A DNA stretch of 64,000 nucleotides, taken from the NCBI GenBank assembly GCA_013115125.1, contig JABANN010000033.1:50428-114427 (forward strand). The letters run 5' to 3'. The notes under the pieces are model-generated. The model was given only the letters and a program-made list of their open reading frames with translations. It searched no databases and was not told the DNA's origin. Positions 1-9,359 of the stretch are shown here, one piece after another. Each line of letters opens with the position of its first letter. The stretch's first letter is position 1. The translations under genes were made by a program, and so were the position numbers. This DNA is from Perkinsus olseni (taxonomy: Eukaryota; Perkinsozoa; Perkinsida).

Positions 1-508
1 CATTAAGATCAATATCCAACTTGACCTCCACATCGCCTTTTTCGTTCGTCTGCAACAAGAGGCCAATAAATTTTCACTGCCACGCAAGGGACGTTGTGAG
101 GTAGCTTTTTTGAGCAATAGACTTAGTCTCCCTTCTATGCCAGTAGACTTGTATTACCTCCTTCATAAACTTCTCCCACTCGTCAGTGTGCCCGGCGTTC
201 TTCCTCTCAAGCATGTGACGGAACCGCTGCATTTTCCGATCCTGCAAGCCCTTCGAAACCGATGCCTTGATGGCGTTGATGAACCCTTGGAGATCAGTAC
301 CTAGTCCCGGATGCAAAGGCAGGGAATTGAACCTGCGGCCTACCAACATCAGCGATCTCTCCATCGTAGAAGAGCTCGAGGCGGACACCATCCTCGCTGT
401 CCTGGACACGCATGAGCCGGACGTCGGCCAAGACGAAATCGTGGTTGTTGAACTCGAAAGTCATTCGCGGCTTCGCATCCTCATAAATCGGGCAGCCGGC
501 AGCCGACC
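1..508 (-). CDS. Unrecognised protein, 3' part only
   Basis: A spliced minus-strand gene runs off the left edge. One exon lies at about 345-505 and reads ...YEDAKPRMTFEFNNHDF... An intron of about 43 bases with GT and AG ends follows. A second exon lies at about 80-300 and contains a basic helical stretch with ...LQDRKMQRFRHMLERKN... Another short intron near 50-85 leads to an acidic segment that reaches base 1. The upstream exon seems to begin after an AG near 508, so the true start is not in this exon. I recognise no family. Frame continuity across two GT-AG introns and the absence of stops in the exons are the evidence for coding. Internal coordinates are approximate. Confidence 0.45.
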
Positions 509-559
509 TGAACCATCATTTCCCCAGATCTCGCTCCGCTGTACAACCATTCGGTAAAA

Positions 560-1300
560 ATGTAATTGTTGCCGATGAAGATGTTACACGGTGAGCAGTA
601 GCCCTATTACTTCCACTTGGCAAGGGACTGCTCCTTTGGGGAGGCCCCTTCTGCTGCTTCATAAACCTTCGGCACAAAGCTGGACGAGTGAGGGTTCGCG
701 GTCTCGAGGGAAGCCATCCGGGAATATGATACCAACTAAGCCCGAGGCGTTGGATTGACTCATCAATAGTCAATCCTGCGATCATGTAAACATGGTGATA
801 TGAGCGGCCGACCAACCCATGAAAATAGACGATAAACCGCAACAATGTACATCGCTCCGCTGCAAGCTTTTCTCGCCCGCCACCATCGGCTGTTTCTTTC
901 AAGAAGCCGAAGGTGTTCGCGAAAGCCGTGGCCGCGGTACCGGCTATAGAAGCACTGAGATGGTGTCGGAAACACCCCCCTCCCAGCGACCCAACTCTCT
1001 ATTCACAGGTGTAGTACTTAGGCCTACAGACTGGCTCTAGTAACCTCTCTCGTTCCTTTTCTGCATGCGCTTTGGTCTTAGCCTGGCTCTCACAACTGCT
1101 ATATTGAACGGTGGGCAGTAGGTCGTGATTGAGGTAGACTATTCTAATTCAGCATCATTGGCCCGTCTCAAATTCGTCCCGAGTCTTTCTGCGTTGTCTA
1201 CTAGCTTGTGTCGCGTATTCGGTTTTGGCTCCCTCCCGAAGGCGTGTCTTGCTGCTGCTGCTGTTGCAGTTGATGTGATAAAGGCCATCGACCTTACTAT
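560..1300. other. Intergenic stretch, no supported gene
   Basis: Open frames here are short and overlap on both strands, with no recognisable domain and no coherent splice chain. It probably holds the 5' flank of the minus-strand gene on the left and the promoter and leader of the plus-strand gene that starts at 1301. Confidence 0.4.
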
Positions 1301-2784
1301 ATGACTCTGGTCGTTGCAAGCCCCCGCAATACTACTCATAGTACTACTGGTAAGCCTGATGCTGGCGAAGCCGTGACCTCTGTTCACCTCCCGGGTAGCA
1401 TGGGTGTGCCCTTCCCGAGCCATGTTCAGCTGACTGGTGCCACTGGTCGCTATGCTGATGATGTCAACGGAGGCTATGCCCTGCAGCCTTCCTGCGAGGG
1501 TAACCTCGACAAGAAGTGGCAATTCTGCTACTCCAAAACTGACTCGAAAACGTCCGAAGGGGTCAAGAGAATTATGTGCTACGGTGAGGGTCTACCTGAG
1601 CTAGGAAGCACCGAAACTGCCAAGGGGCTGGCGGGTTGGGTGGTGGGCCTGCTGAACGATGGCTCTGAAGGCGGTAGTCTATTTGTCGTGGCTCGGTGCG
1701 TGAAACCTGTGAACGACTCTGATTCTGGATTTAGATGGGAAATTAGAGACAAGAATGGCAAGTTCAATTCCATTGAGACTATGGACGCCCGTTTAGTAAT
1801 GGCTTCCTCCTCTACCATCCCAACAGCAGCTGCCGCCGTCGACTCTGCCGGATCACCGACAGCAGTCCAAGATGCCACCGCCTTGATTAAGAAGCAACTA
1901 CACATCGGCAGCCCAAGGAAGCCCGAAGAAGAAGCCCCAACGAAGCAACAACAGAAGATTGCTCTCACCAATCTCCTCGCTCATGCCCAAGCACAGATGG
2001 AAGCCGCTACCACCAGTAGTGGTGGTATTTTAACCCATCAGCCGTCTAATAGCGAGAGTAGCGATAAGTCCTCAAAGTAAGTCCAGAGCTTTGCTGTCTG
2101 TCGCCGGTATTGCAATTGTAGGCGTTTATTGTCAGGCACTCGTCTAAGGGGAAGTCTCGTCATCCCACAACGCCATTGTCCGCCAATGCACCTGCCTTTG
2201 TCCCTCGTCATTCTTCGTTGTCGGCTACTGCGCCACCTTTCGTACCGCACCAGAAGCAACAGCAGAAGTCTGCTCAATCTCCGATTCAGTCCAAGTCCTT
2301 TGGCTCTAATACTAGCAGTATCGAGCAGCTCTTCAGAAATGCCCATCTGCAACAAGGAGTACGTGTCAATGCACAACTTCGTAAAGTCAGTTGGAACTTG
2401 GGTGCCGTCCGTGATCAATTGAAGACCATTGCTCCTGGTGAAGGCTTGGTCAGTGCCACCTTCCGGTTGCCTCTTGATGACTTTACTCCTGGCCCCCCGA
2501 TGAAGTTCAAGTTCTTCCCCTTCGGCATCTCTGGCAAATCAGCTCCTGGATGCGTTGCTTTCGAATTGGACTGCCCACAGGGAGCTCGCATGAAGTTCCG
2601 AATCAGTATTGGTGACCTAAGTAGCGGTACTAAGGTCCTTATGGGTAACGCGTTCTATGTCGACTTTGATGCAGCTAAGCTAAATACAGATAAGGGTGAC
2701 GCCTCTCAAGACAGTGGTGTGGTACAGGCGATCAAGTTCGACGAACTGGTTGTCTCGTTAGAGCTATTGGACTGGCTCCAGTAG
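1301..2784 (+). CDS. Unrecognised two-exon protein of 474 residues
   Basis: Model: join(1301..2076, 2136..2784). The intron is 59 bases (GTAAGT...TTGTCAG), phase 2. The joined exons total 1425 bases and stay in frame to TAG. The N-terminal half (about 1-160) is a compact, probably beta-rich region with DKKWQFCYSK and a conserved-looking WVVGLLNDG. A Ser/Gln/Pro-rich linker (about 170-310) follows. The C-terminal domain (about 320-474) starts near VRVNAQLRKVSWNLG and has regular beta-strand patterning (ATFRLPLDDF, MKFKFFPFG, MKFRISIGDL). No signal peptide or membrane segment is visible. The C-terminal domain may bind protein or carbohydrate, but that is only a shape argument. Confidence 0.7.
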
Positions 2785-4132
2785 CAGTCCTCCCCAGTAT
2801 GAGAGTCCATCGGCAGCAGCTTTGTTGTTGCCGATGCGACCTATGATGATGATGTAACACGACTGTTCTTGTTGTAGTAGTGTAATAGTTCTACTAAAGA
2901 GGTCGTGTTGGTGGTATTCGTGAGATGACTATGAAGCTGGTGTTGCTGCCACTATTACCCAATACGCGATTCCTAATGAGTACCTGCTGACTAGTTCTCA
3001 GCAGTTACTCCTCCTTTATAACTTAGCAGATGATATGAGTGTTGTTGAGAAAGATTGGTAGCAGTTTGCCACCGGCTAGTGCAGTCATCATCAAAGCAGT
3101 GTGTTCTACTATTTCCCACCGTCCTACTATACGTCTGTGGTTGTCGCTACTATGCTATAACAGCTGCTGCTATTGACGTCGTTTATCATCTCAGTGTGCG
3201 AGGATTATTGAGTCGGGACAACAGCAACCTGTATGACCTGCAAGACTGTATGGTGTTTGAGTAATGATAATATTTACCGCGATAATTTCCTGTTTCGACA
3301 TGAGTCATGATGATGATTATGGTTTAGAAGCGATCTGTATTCGTCCGTACTATTGGAGTACCCTCCCGTTGCCTCCTCGTGTGTTACCAACATCTGGTAG
3401 TTCTTACTACGTCATCAACCCACGAGTAGCTCCTCTGAAGCAGCAGTATTGTTTGAAGACTACGTGGCTGTCATTGTAGTATTGGTGCTTTTTTGGCGCC
3501 TTGTGTGACCTCGCCGCGCTAGCTGATGTTGTCACTGACTCGCGATCAGAATCGTTTTCAGTGTCCATCGCATCTTACTCTTCCTGCCCGCTGCTCGATG
3601 GTAGCTATACGGAGCGACAGGTGTGTTTGCTTGCTGCTCGCTGGATATCGTGTATGCTGCAGCAAGTGGCGGCATTTTGTGCTGCTACAATTGCTGTTTC
3701 TCTCATAAGTCATCAACGGTTACAGAGCAATTGCTTGTTGTGTTTCTTGTAAAACTAGGTGGGGGAGGCTAGTCACGTCAACAGAGCTATCAATACGTCC
3801 GCAGCAACAAGCGAACTTCAGTTCGACAGAGTGTGTTGCCGGATGGGAAACTTCCGCTGAGAACCCGCTGAAGGATCTAAGTAATCCGCATTCGTTGTGT
3901 GTAAGTCAGTTCAAAGCCCAACACCGCATTCGCTGTCATTCAAGTAACCCTACTCGAGCCGCGAACGGGAACTCAGAAGCCGCAAACGTCCGAGTGGCAG
4001 ATTCTGGTAACTTCTACTCCCAGACCCCGCTACTAGACGAACGCAGCATGAGTTATAACAGGAAATGATTATCCGAAACAGTCTGAAGCCTAGCTTCTGC
4101 CAAGCAGAAACCGGGTATTGTTAGAATAAGAA
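2785..4132. other. Long intergenic stretch, TTG/TGT-rich
   Basis: Between two convergent genes. The first 1 kb is rich in TTG, TGT and GTAGTAG words. The open frames at about 3055-3750 have no domain, no splice partner and biased composition, so they are not called as genes. The 3' ends of both neighbouring transcripts must lie here. Confidence 0.4.
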
Positions 4133-6553
4133 CTACGAGCCCCGTGTTGCCACTCTGATGGTTTGTACTTCAGTGTATGCCGTTAAATCGGCATCGGCAA
4201 AATCACCCTCGCGGCCGAGACCGGAGTCCTTGAAACCTCCAAAAGGGTATTCGAAATTGCCACCTGGAAAGTGAGACAGTCACTAAAGTCATTGACGTTG
4301 AAAAGAGGTGATCCGCGTCTGTTTGAGCGCAGAGGCCAACGCCATTCCAGGTTAAGACTCGCCAGACCCCGGGAGAAATAAAGTCGGCGTGAGAGCTCAG
4401 TGTTGACGGAAATGCGTGAATCATGGACAGAAAACTCTTACTTGGTCCATGGCTATTCACGTCTACCACTCCGGCGAGTATCTGTCCTGCCACTCTGTTT
4501 AATGCCTCACAGTCAGTTCCCCACACCGACGCCGACAGACCATACGGTGTTCCGTTGGCCCGGGAAATCACGTCAGCTTCTTCAGAATATCTGAGCACCG
4601 AAGAGCGGCGACCAGCATGCGAGTGAGGTCGCCTTTTATGATTAACTTCATTATAGGCACGACTGGTCCGAACTGCTCTTCGTCCACGAGCCGGACTCCA
4701 TCCGTAATACCAGTTACAATGGCTGGAGCCATGAAGTAACTTCATCAGCAGTGCGGTCGAGTACGACAAGGCATACCACCCTCACCCATCCTCAGACAGT
4801 CCCTTATCAAGCTGCCCCTGAACGATCTTGCCCCCTTGCTTCACGGCATCTGCGACGAGCTCGCGAACTCTGTTGTACTGCATCTCGTTATTTATGGGGC
4901 CGTATCTAACGTTCTGTCAACCTCTCGAGTCAACCAAAGATTCTCATCTCGTCTGGTGACGTACATGACTTTCGCGTCCATACCGTCTCCAACCAAGCTG
5001 CCAAGCTTCTTTACTTCCTCAGAAGCAACCCCAACGAAATCGTCATAGATCGATTCGTGGACATAAATCCGTTTGACGGCAGAGCACACCTGGACGACAC
5101 CTCCGCATGCCTCACCAAGTGCTCAGCAAACCTGGCCCGAGTTCATGAAGGCAGCCCGCAGTATCCGCGGGACAACTTCAGGCACGGCGGCATCCGGGAG
5201 AACTATGGCAGGGTCGTTGCCGCCGAGCTCCAGAGTGCATCTTGTTAGGTCGGCTACGGAGTTAGCCAAAACGCGTTTGCCTGAAACCGTCGAAGAGGCG
5301 GTACGCGAAAGCGGACTATATCAATCGGTATTTCGAGGAGAGTGTCACTTTTTCGAGCAAACCACGACACATGCCGTGTTCATGCCAATAATGGCTGTTC
5401 TCAGAGTTAATGTAGCGAACATGAGTGGGAGTCTTTCTGCTCCAGATGATGGCAGAAGTTACGCCCCTGCTCACCGGTCGGCACGCTGCCGGTGAACGAG
5501 ACCTTGCGAATACCGGGGTGCTTGACTAAGTACTCGCCCACATTGAAGTCACCCTAAGAATCGCTTGATGAAAGCGGAACCATAGGCAGCATCCCTACAG
5601 TGGTATCGGGTCCAGAGACCACCTGGATGAGGCCCGGAGGCACCACACTCTGAAGGATCTCTCCCATGCGGAGGGCGGTTACTGGTGTTTGTGGGGAGGG
5701 CTTTATGATAACAGCGTTGCCAAATGCCAGGGAGATGGCCGCATGACCTGCCCTCGAACAAGATTTCCTATGCATGATCGCTATGGGGCTGAGTCTTACA
5801 GGCGGCAATCGCAAGAGGGAAGTTCCAGGGCACAATAGCAGCGACCACGCCGATGGGGCAATACCGAACTTCGACCCTTCCAGCATCGTCCTCGTGGAGG
5901 ACCTTCACGGGTATCGATACCTGTTCAACGATGAATCAGGACAATCAAGCCTCTAACTACTCATACGACAGGCAGTAGTCATACTCACAGTCAACCCCAT
6001 ACTCATAGTCCACCGCATGGGATGTGGCTGTGAGAATACATTTCCACCACGAGAGACCGTACCTCAGCTGCTTTCTTGAAGCAGGACACTGCCCATTGGA
6101 CCTCCTTGTTTGCCTTGGACAATGGCTTGCCTTGTTCCTTACACAGCAACTCAGCCATCTCGGCAGAGTTAGCGGAGATTGCTTCAGCGCACGCCAGCAG
6201 CAGTGGGTTCCGTTCCTCCTAACATTCGTCCAGGTCACTTCCACCAACACTGTTCCCGCAGATCTACCTTAGTCATTCTGGAGAACATTTCGAAAGCCTT
6301 TTTACCAGCAAGCACAGCCTCATCGATCTGCTCGGCCGAGACGACAGGAACCTGCCCAAAACATGAGCATCGAGAGAGACTCGGGAGAGTCTCTCCCGGA
6401 GAGATGACAAGTCTCGTCCACGCAAGGCGGCTAGAGATGAAGGCTGGGAAGCACCTTAGCCAGTAGAGTCCCGTTGGCGGGGTTGTATTTGTAGAAGTGA
6501 TTGGTCGATGGGATCAGGTCGCCCGCTATCAGCATACGATAGGTCTTGCTCAT
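4133..6553 (-). CDS. NAD(P)-dependent aldehyde dehydrogenase, 490 residues, 12 exons
   Basis: Model: complement of 6455-6553, 6268-6351, 6063-6218, 5800-5920, 5581-5747, 5475-5553, 5132-5280, 4965-5089, 4786-4905, 4647-4739, 4442-4590 and 4133-4263. The exons total 1473 bases (491 codons), and every junction is GT-AG and in frame. ALDH landmarks appear in order: PWNFPLAIAA, GNAVIIKPSPQTP (NAD-binding loop), KVSFTGSVPTGKR, LELGGNDPAIVLPD with the general-base Glu, NSGQVC with the catalytic Cys, EEQFGPVVPIMKYSE and PFGGFKDSGLGRE. Length matches the family (about 480-500). By established family knowledge it oxidises aldehydes to acids. The LELGGNDP form resembles betaine-aldehyde/succinate-semialdehyde-type members, but the substrate cannot be told. 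No targeting peptide is obvious. The intron before GDFNVGEYL is only 27 bases. Confidence 0.93.
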
Positions 6554-7421
6554 GTAGGGGGGTTTCGTACGGGAAAGTTCTGATCACCACATTACAACGG
6601 TAGTCTAACTAAGCCGGACTGTCGTCGTTGGACTTCAAACTCGCGCACACGCAACAGTGGCCCCTCAATTCCCCTTCGTTGTTAACATCACAGCCGAATG
6701 TAAGAAGAGCCGCACTTGCAGAACTTTCAATTGATTCACTCAAGACCGCTGAGCGAGATATCATCGATGAGAATATCGTGGGCAAGCGCAAGGGCGCCAT
6801 AATGGCTGTGCCTCGGACGCTCTTGTGTCTGCGTGCGAATCTGTGCGTGTTTCGCCGCGAGAACGTGAATGTAAGGGTAGCGATCTCCACGGTTAGCGGA
6901 GGACTTCCGACCGGCATACTCCAGCATAGAGTATGCTTTGAGGAACCGCATAGGGAGAGAATTCAACCGCGTGCACGACTATCCAACGGTAGGGCCTGGC
7001 ACGACTATTCAACGGTATGGCCTGGGACGATGCGCATGCGTGCGAAGTTCGAGCCGCCGGTCAGCGCGGACTCACAATTCGGTTCTGTCGACTCTCGCGA
7101 TGACTACGTACCAGTTCAGCTCAAAGTGGACACGGTCTATGGGTTGAAGCGTGAGACATGACTGACCTCCCTGGGATTAACTTCGCCTGAGAGCGAAGAA
7201 GTGATAATATCAATATCTCGACGGGCCTCATGCGAGCGAGGGCCAATCTGATCCACGAGCTTCATACCTCGGACCTACGAACCTCCGTTGGTGACGTGAA
7301 GGGATAATAAGACGAAAATGACCGACAAAAATGTGGCTCGAAATAATTGTTAATTGAGTGGTAATGATAACAACTCAATATTATCATTTCCAAGCTTTCA
7401 GTCATACCACCTGTATCAACC
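6554..7421. other. Intergenic stretch with a 26-base tandem duplication
   Basis: This lies between two divergent genes (ALDH on minus, saposin-like on plus), so it should carry both promoters. Open frames on both strands at 6609-7161 overlap and show no domain or splice chain. A 26-base unit is repeated at 6974-6999 and 7000-7025 with two mismatches. Confidence 0.4.
6974..7025. repeat. 26-base tandem duplication
   Basis: The unit beginning CACGACTATCCAACGG occurs twice head to tail. The copies differ at two positions (C/T and G/T). Confidence 0.8.
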
Positions 7422-8201
7422 ATGACCCGTCTCCTGCTTATTTTCGCCACCGTCGCTCGTACTCTAAGCATCCAGACTGACCCTCTCATGGACGAGGCTG
7501 TCGCAAACTTCACGGCCCTCCTCGGTGAGCCTCATGTCCACAAGTTCATCGACAAGGTCATGATGGATGCCCCGCCCCCGCCTAGCCCCGGTGCCCGTGA
7601 ACTGGGTGAAGGCCACGAGGATCTCACGAAGAGGGACGATTATCCATTCTGTTCTAACTGCAAGATCATCCAAACCGGTGCCATCTCCGCTCACTTCCAG
7701 CAGCAGATCACTGATATCTGCGACGGGCCTGGAAATGCTGACTCCTCGTCTACCGAGGAGTTCTGTGGCTTCCTCAGAAAAGGAATCTCAGCGCTCAATC
7801 AGGTGTTGAATGGTTACATCTTCGAGCGCTCCCGTGCCCCCCAACAGGCGTACTCGACATGCATCGGCAGAGGTCAGTGCCCGAGCAAAGATGCCTACAA
7901 CGCCTTCTTCAACCCCATCGTCCCCGGTAGACTGGTGGACTTCACTCTCTTCGAGTATTGCCCCTCCTATCATCACCCCTTCCGTAGTGTGAGAGCCTGC
8001 TTCCGCGTGGTCACCAAGAAAATGCTACGCTTTGCATTCCATCAAGTCCTGTTTGCCTGTGAAAACTACGGCGATGAAGGGTTGGATGAGTTTTGCGGCT
8101 ATATCGCGACTGATGCCAACTTCGGTCTCGGTCTGGTCTTTGGGTTCGTTGGTGTCTACGAGCAGGCTACGGCTTATTGTGTCCGTGATCAATGCTGGTA
8201 G
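7422..8201 (+). CDS. Secreted protein with two saposin-like domains, 259 residues
   Basis: Single exon. The start ATG at 7422 is followed by a hydrophobic signal peptide (MTRLLLIFATVARTLS). A short acidic/Pro-rich spacer follows, then a saposin-B pattern: FCSNC (paired Cys), a Cys in ITDICDG, EEFCGFL, and STCIGRGQC as the closing pair. A second copy follows: LFACENYGDEGLDEFCGYI, closing with AYCVRDQC. Its opening pair is degenerate (EYC...RAC). By family knowledge, saposin-like domains are helical, disulfide-locked and bind or disturb lipid membranes. Secretion plus two such domains suggests lipid handling or membrane action outside the cell or in a vacuole. That role is inference. No GPI or TM segment is visible at the C-terminus. 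Confidence 0.8.
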   Translation: MTRLLLIFATVARTLSIQTDPLMDEAVANFTALLGEPHVHKFIDKVMMDAPPPPSPGARELGEGHEDLTKRDDYPFCSNCKIIQTGAISAHFQQQITDICDGPGNADSSSTEEFCGFLRKGISALNQVLNGYIFERSRAPQQAYSTCIGRGQCPSKDAYNAFFNPIVPGRLVDFTLFEYCPSYHHPFRSVRACFRVVTKKMLRFAFHQVLFACENYGDEGLDEFCGYIATDANFGLGLVFGFVGVYEQATAYCVRDQCW

Positions 8202-9359
8202 TTCTTATCGCTGATATGTTGTAACTTTAGGAAATGGAGGCGACATGTATTATACATGATCAAAGTTTTTGTTATCCCAACGGAAGCTCCTTTTGCGTCG
8301 GAGCTCGGGTTCATTGCTATCGCATTCTGTTGTTGTGGGTTGATCGTGGCTCCATGCGCGATTGAACGCCGTAGTTTGCTCGGGCCGAGCTATGGCCATT
8401 TTTCCTTTTACCAGAGTCATTTCAGTCCAGCGAAGCTCGATTAGGACAGCGGTTCCATAGATTGGTTCTCCAGTCGAGGATCCGCCTGCTAATGCGGCTT
8501 TTTTGAAGTCCGTTGAAGTTGTGTTCAACCCGAGGTGAAGCGCTAATTACTGGTGTAGTGGGCAAGACATGTTCTGGCGAGCTGTCACGAGTACAATTAC
8601 ACGCTGTTATTCGCGCACACTGCTGCGCGATATTCTTTCCTGAGTTTTTGGCGCACGCTCAGCGTCGCGGCTAGCCATCGTCGGATAGACGTTGCGCTGC
8701 GCAACGTCTAATTGCAATGCCTCGAATCTGAATTCGGCGCATCGGCAGACAGTGGTGCATTAAGACGAGCAGCACTGGCCAATTTTGTCGGTCTGCAATA
8801 CGGCAATAAGAGCTGGAAACGCTGCCGATTGAGGCTCCCTTACAGGAGCAGCTCATGATTCATGGGCCATGAAGTGTGAACGTGATTCATTGAATGCGGT
8901 CTCGGGGATGGGCCGCTCTCGCATGGCACATCCAGCCTCCAGAGTTGCGTGATTGACCGACTATGAACTCGAGCTGGCCCTAGCCAGAGCATTTCACGTA
9001 TGATTCATTTGCTGGTATTGAACAGAATAGTATACGTCAGACAGTACTGAGAAAGTCGTGAGGACGTTAAAAGCAAGAGCATAGGCATTTGATTGGGAAG
9101 CAACGTCTGATCACGGGTGAAATCCGTCTTCTTCATAATGTTACATAATGAGCATGTAGAGCAGAGTGTCTTATGGACACCAATCTTGCTACAAATCTAC
9201 TTCACGGCCAGAAGATTCCGAAAGATACAAAGCTAGTCCCGCCTCTCGCCATCGTCAGACGGATTCCCTAGTCTCCATCCGGCTGAGCGGTACAATCGAA
9301 CTTGAGGGGACACGTGAGCCTCCCAAGCATCCTGAACACAAAGATACCATGAGGCACTC
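8202..9359. other. Intergenic stretch, nothing recognised
   Basis: Convergent 3' flanks of the saposin-like gene and the deacetylase-like gene. Open frames are short, overlap between strands and lack domains. A short palindromic stretch (ACGTTGCGCTGCGCAACGT) lies near 8690-8710; it could form a hairpin but has no assigned role. Confidence 0.4.

Noticed and set aside
309-345. T-arm-like sequence on the minus strand
   Set aside because: The loop has eight bases and no acceptor stem or anticodon arm can be drawn, so it is not called as a tRNA.
516-902. 128-codon open frame on the minus strand
   Set aside because: No domain, composition like noise, and overlapping equally long frames on both strands.
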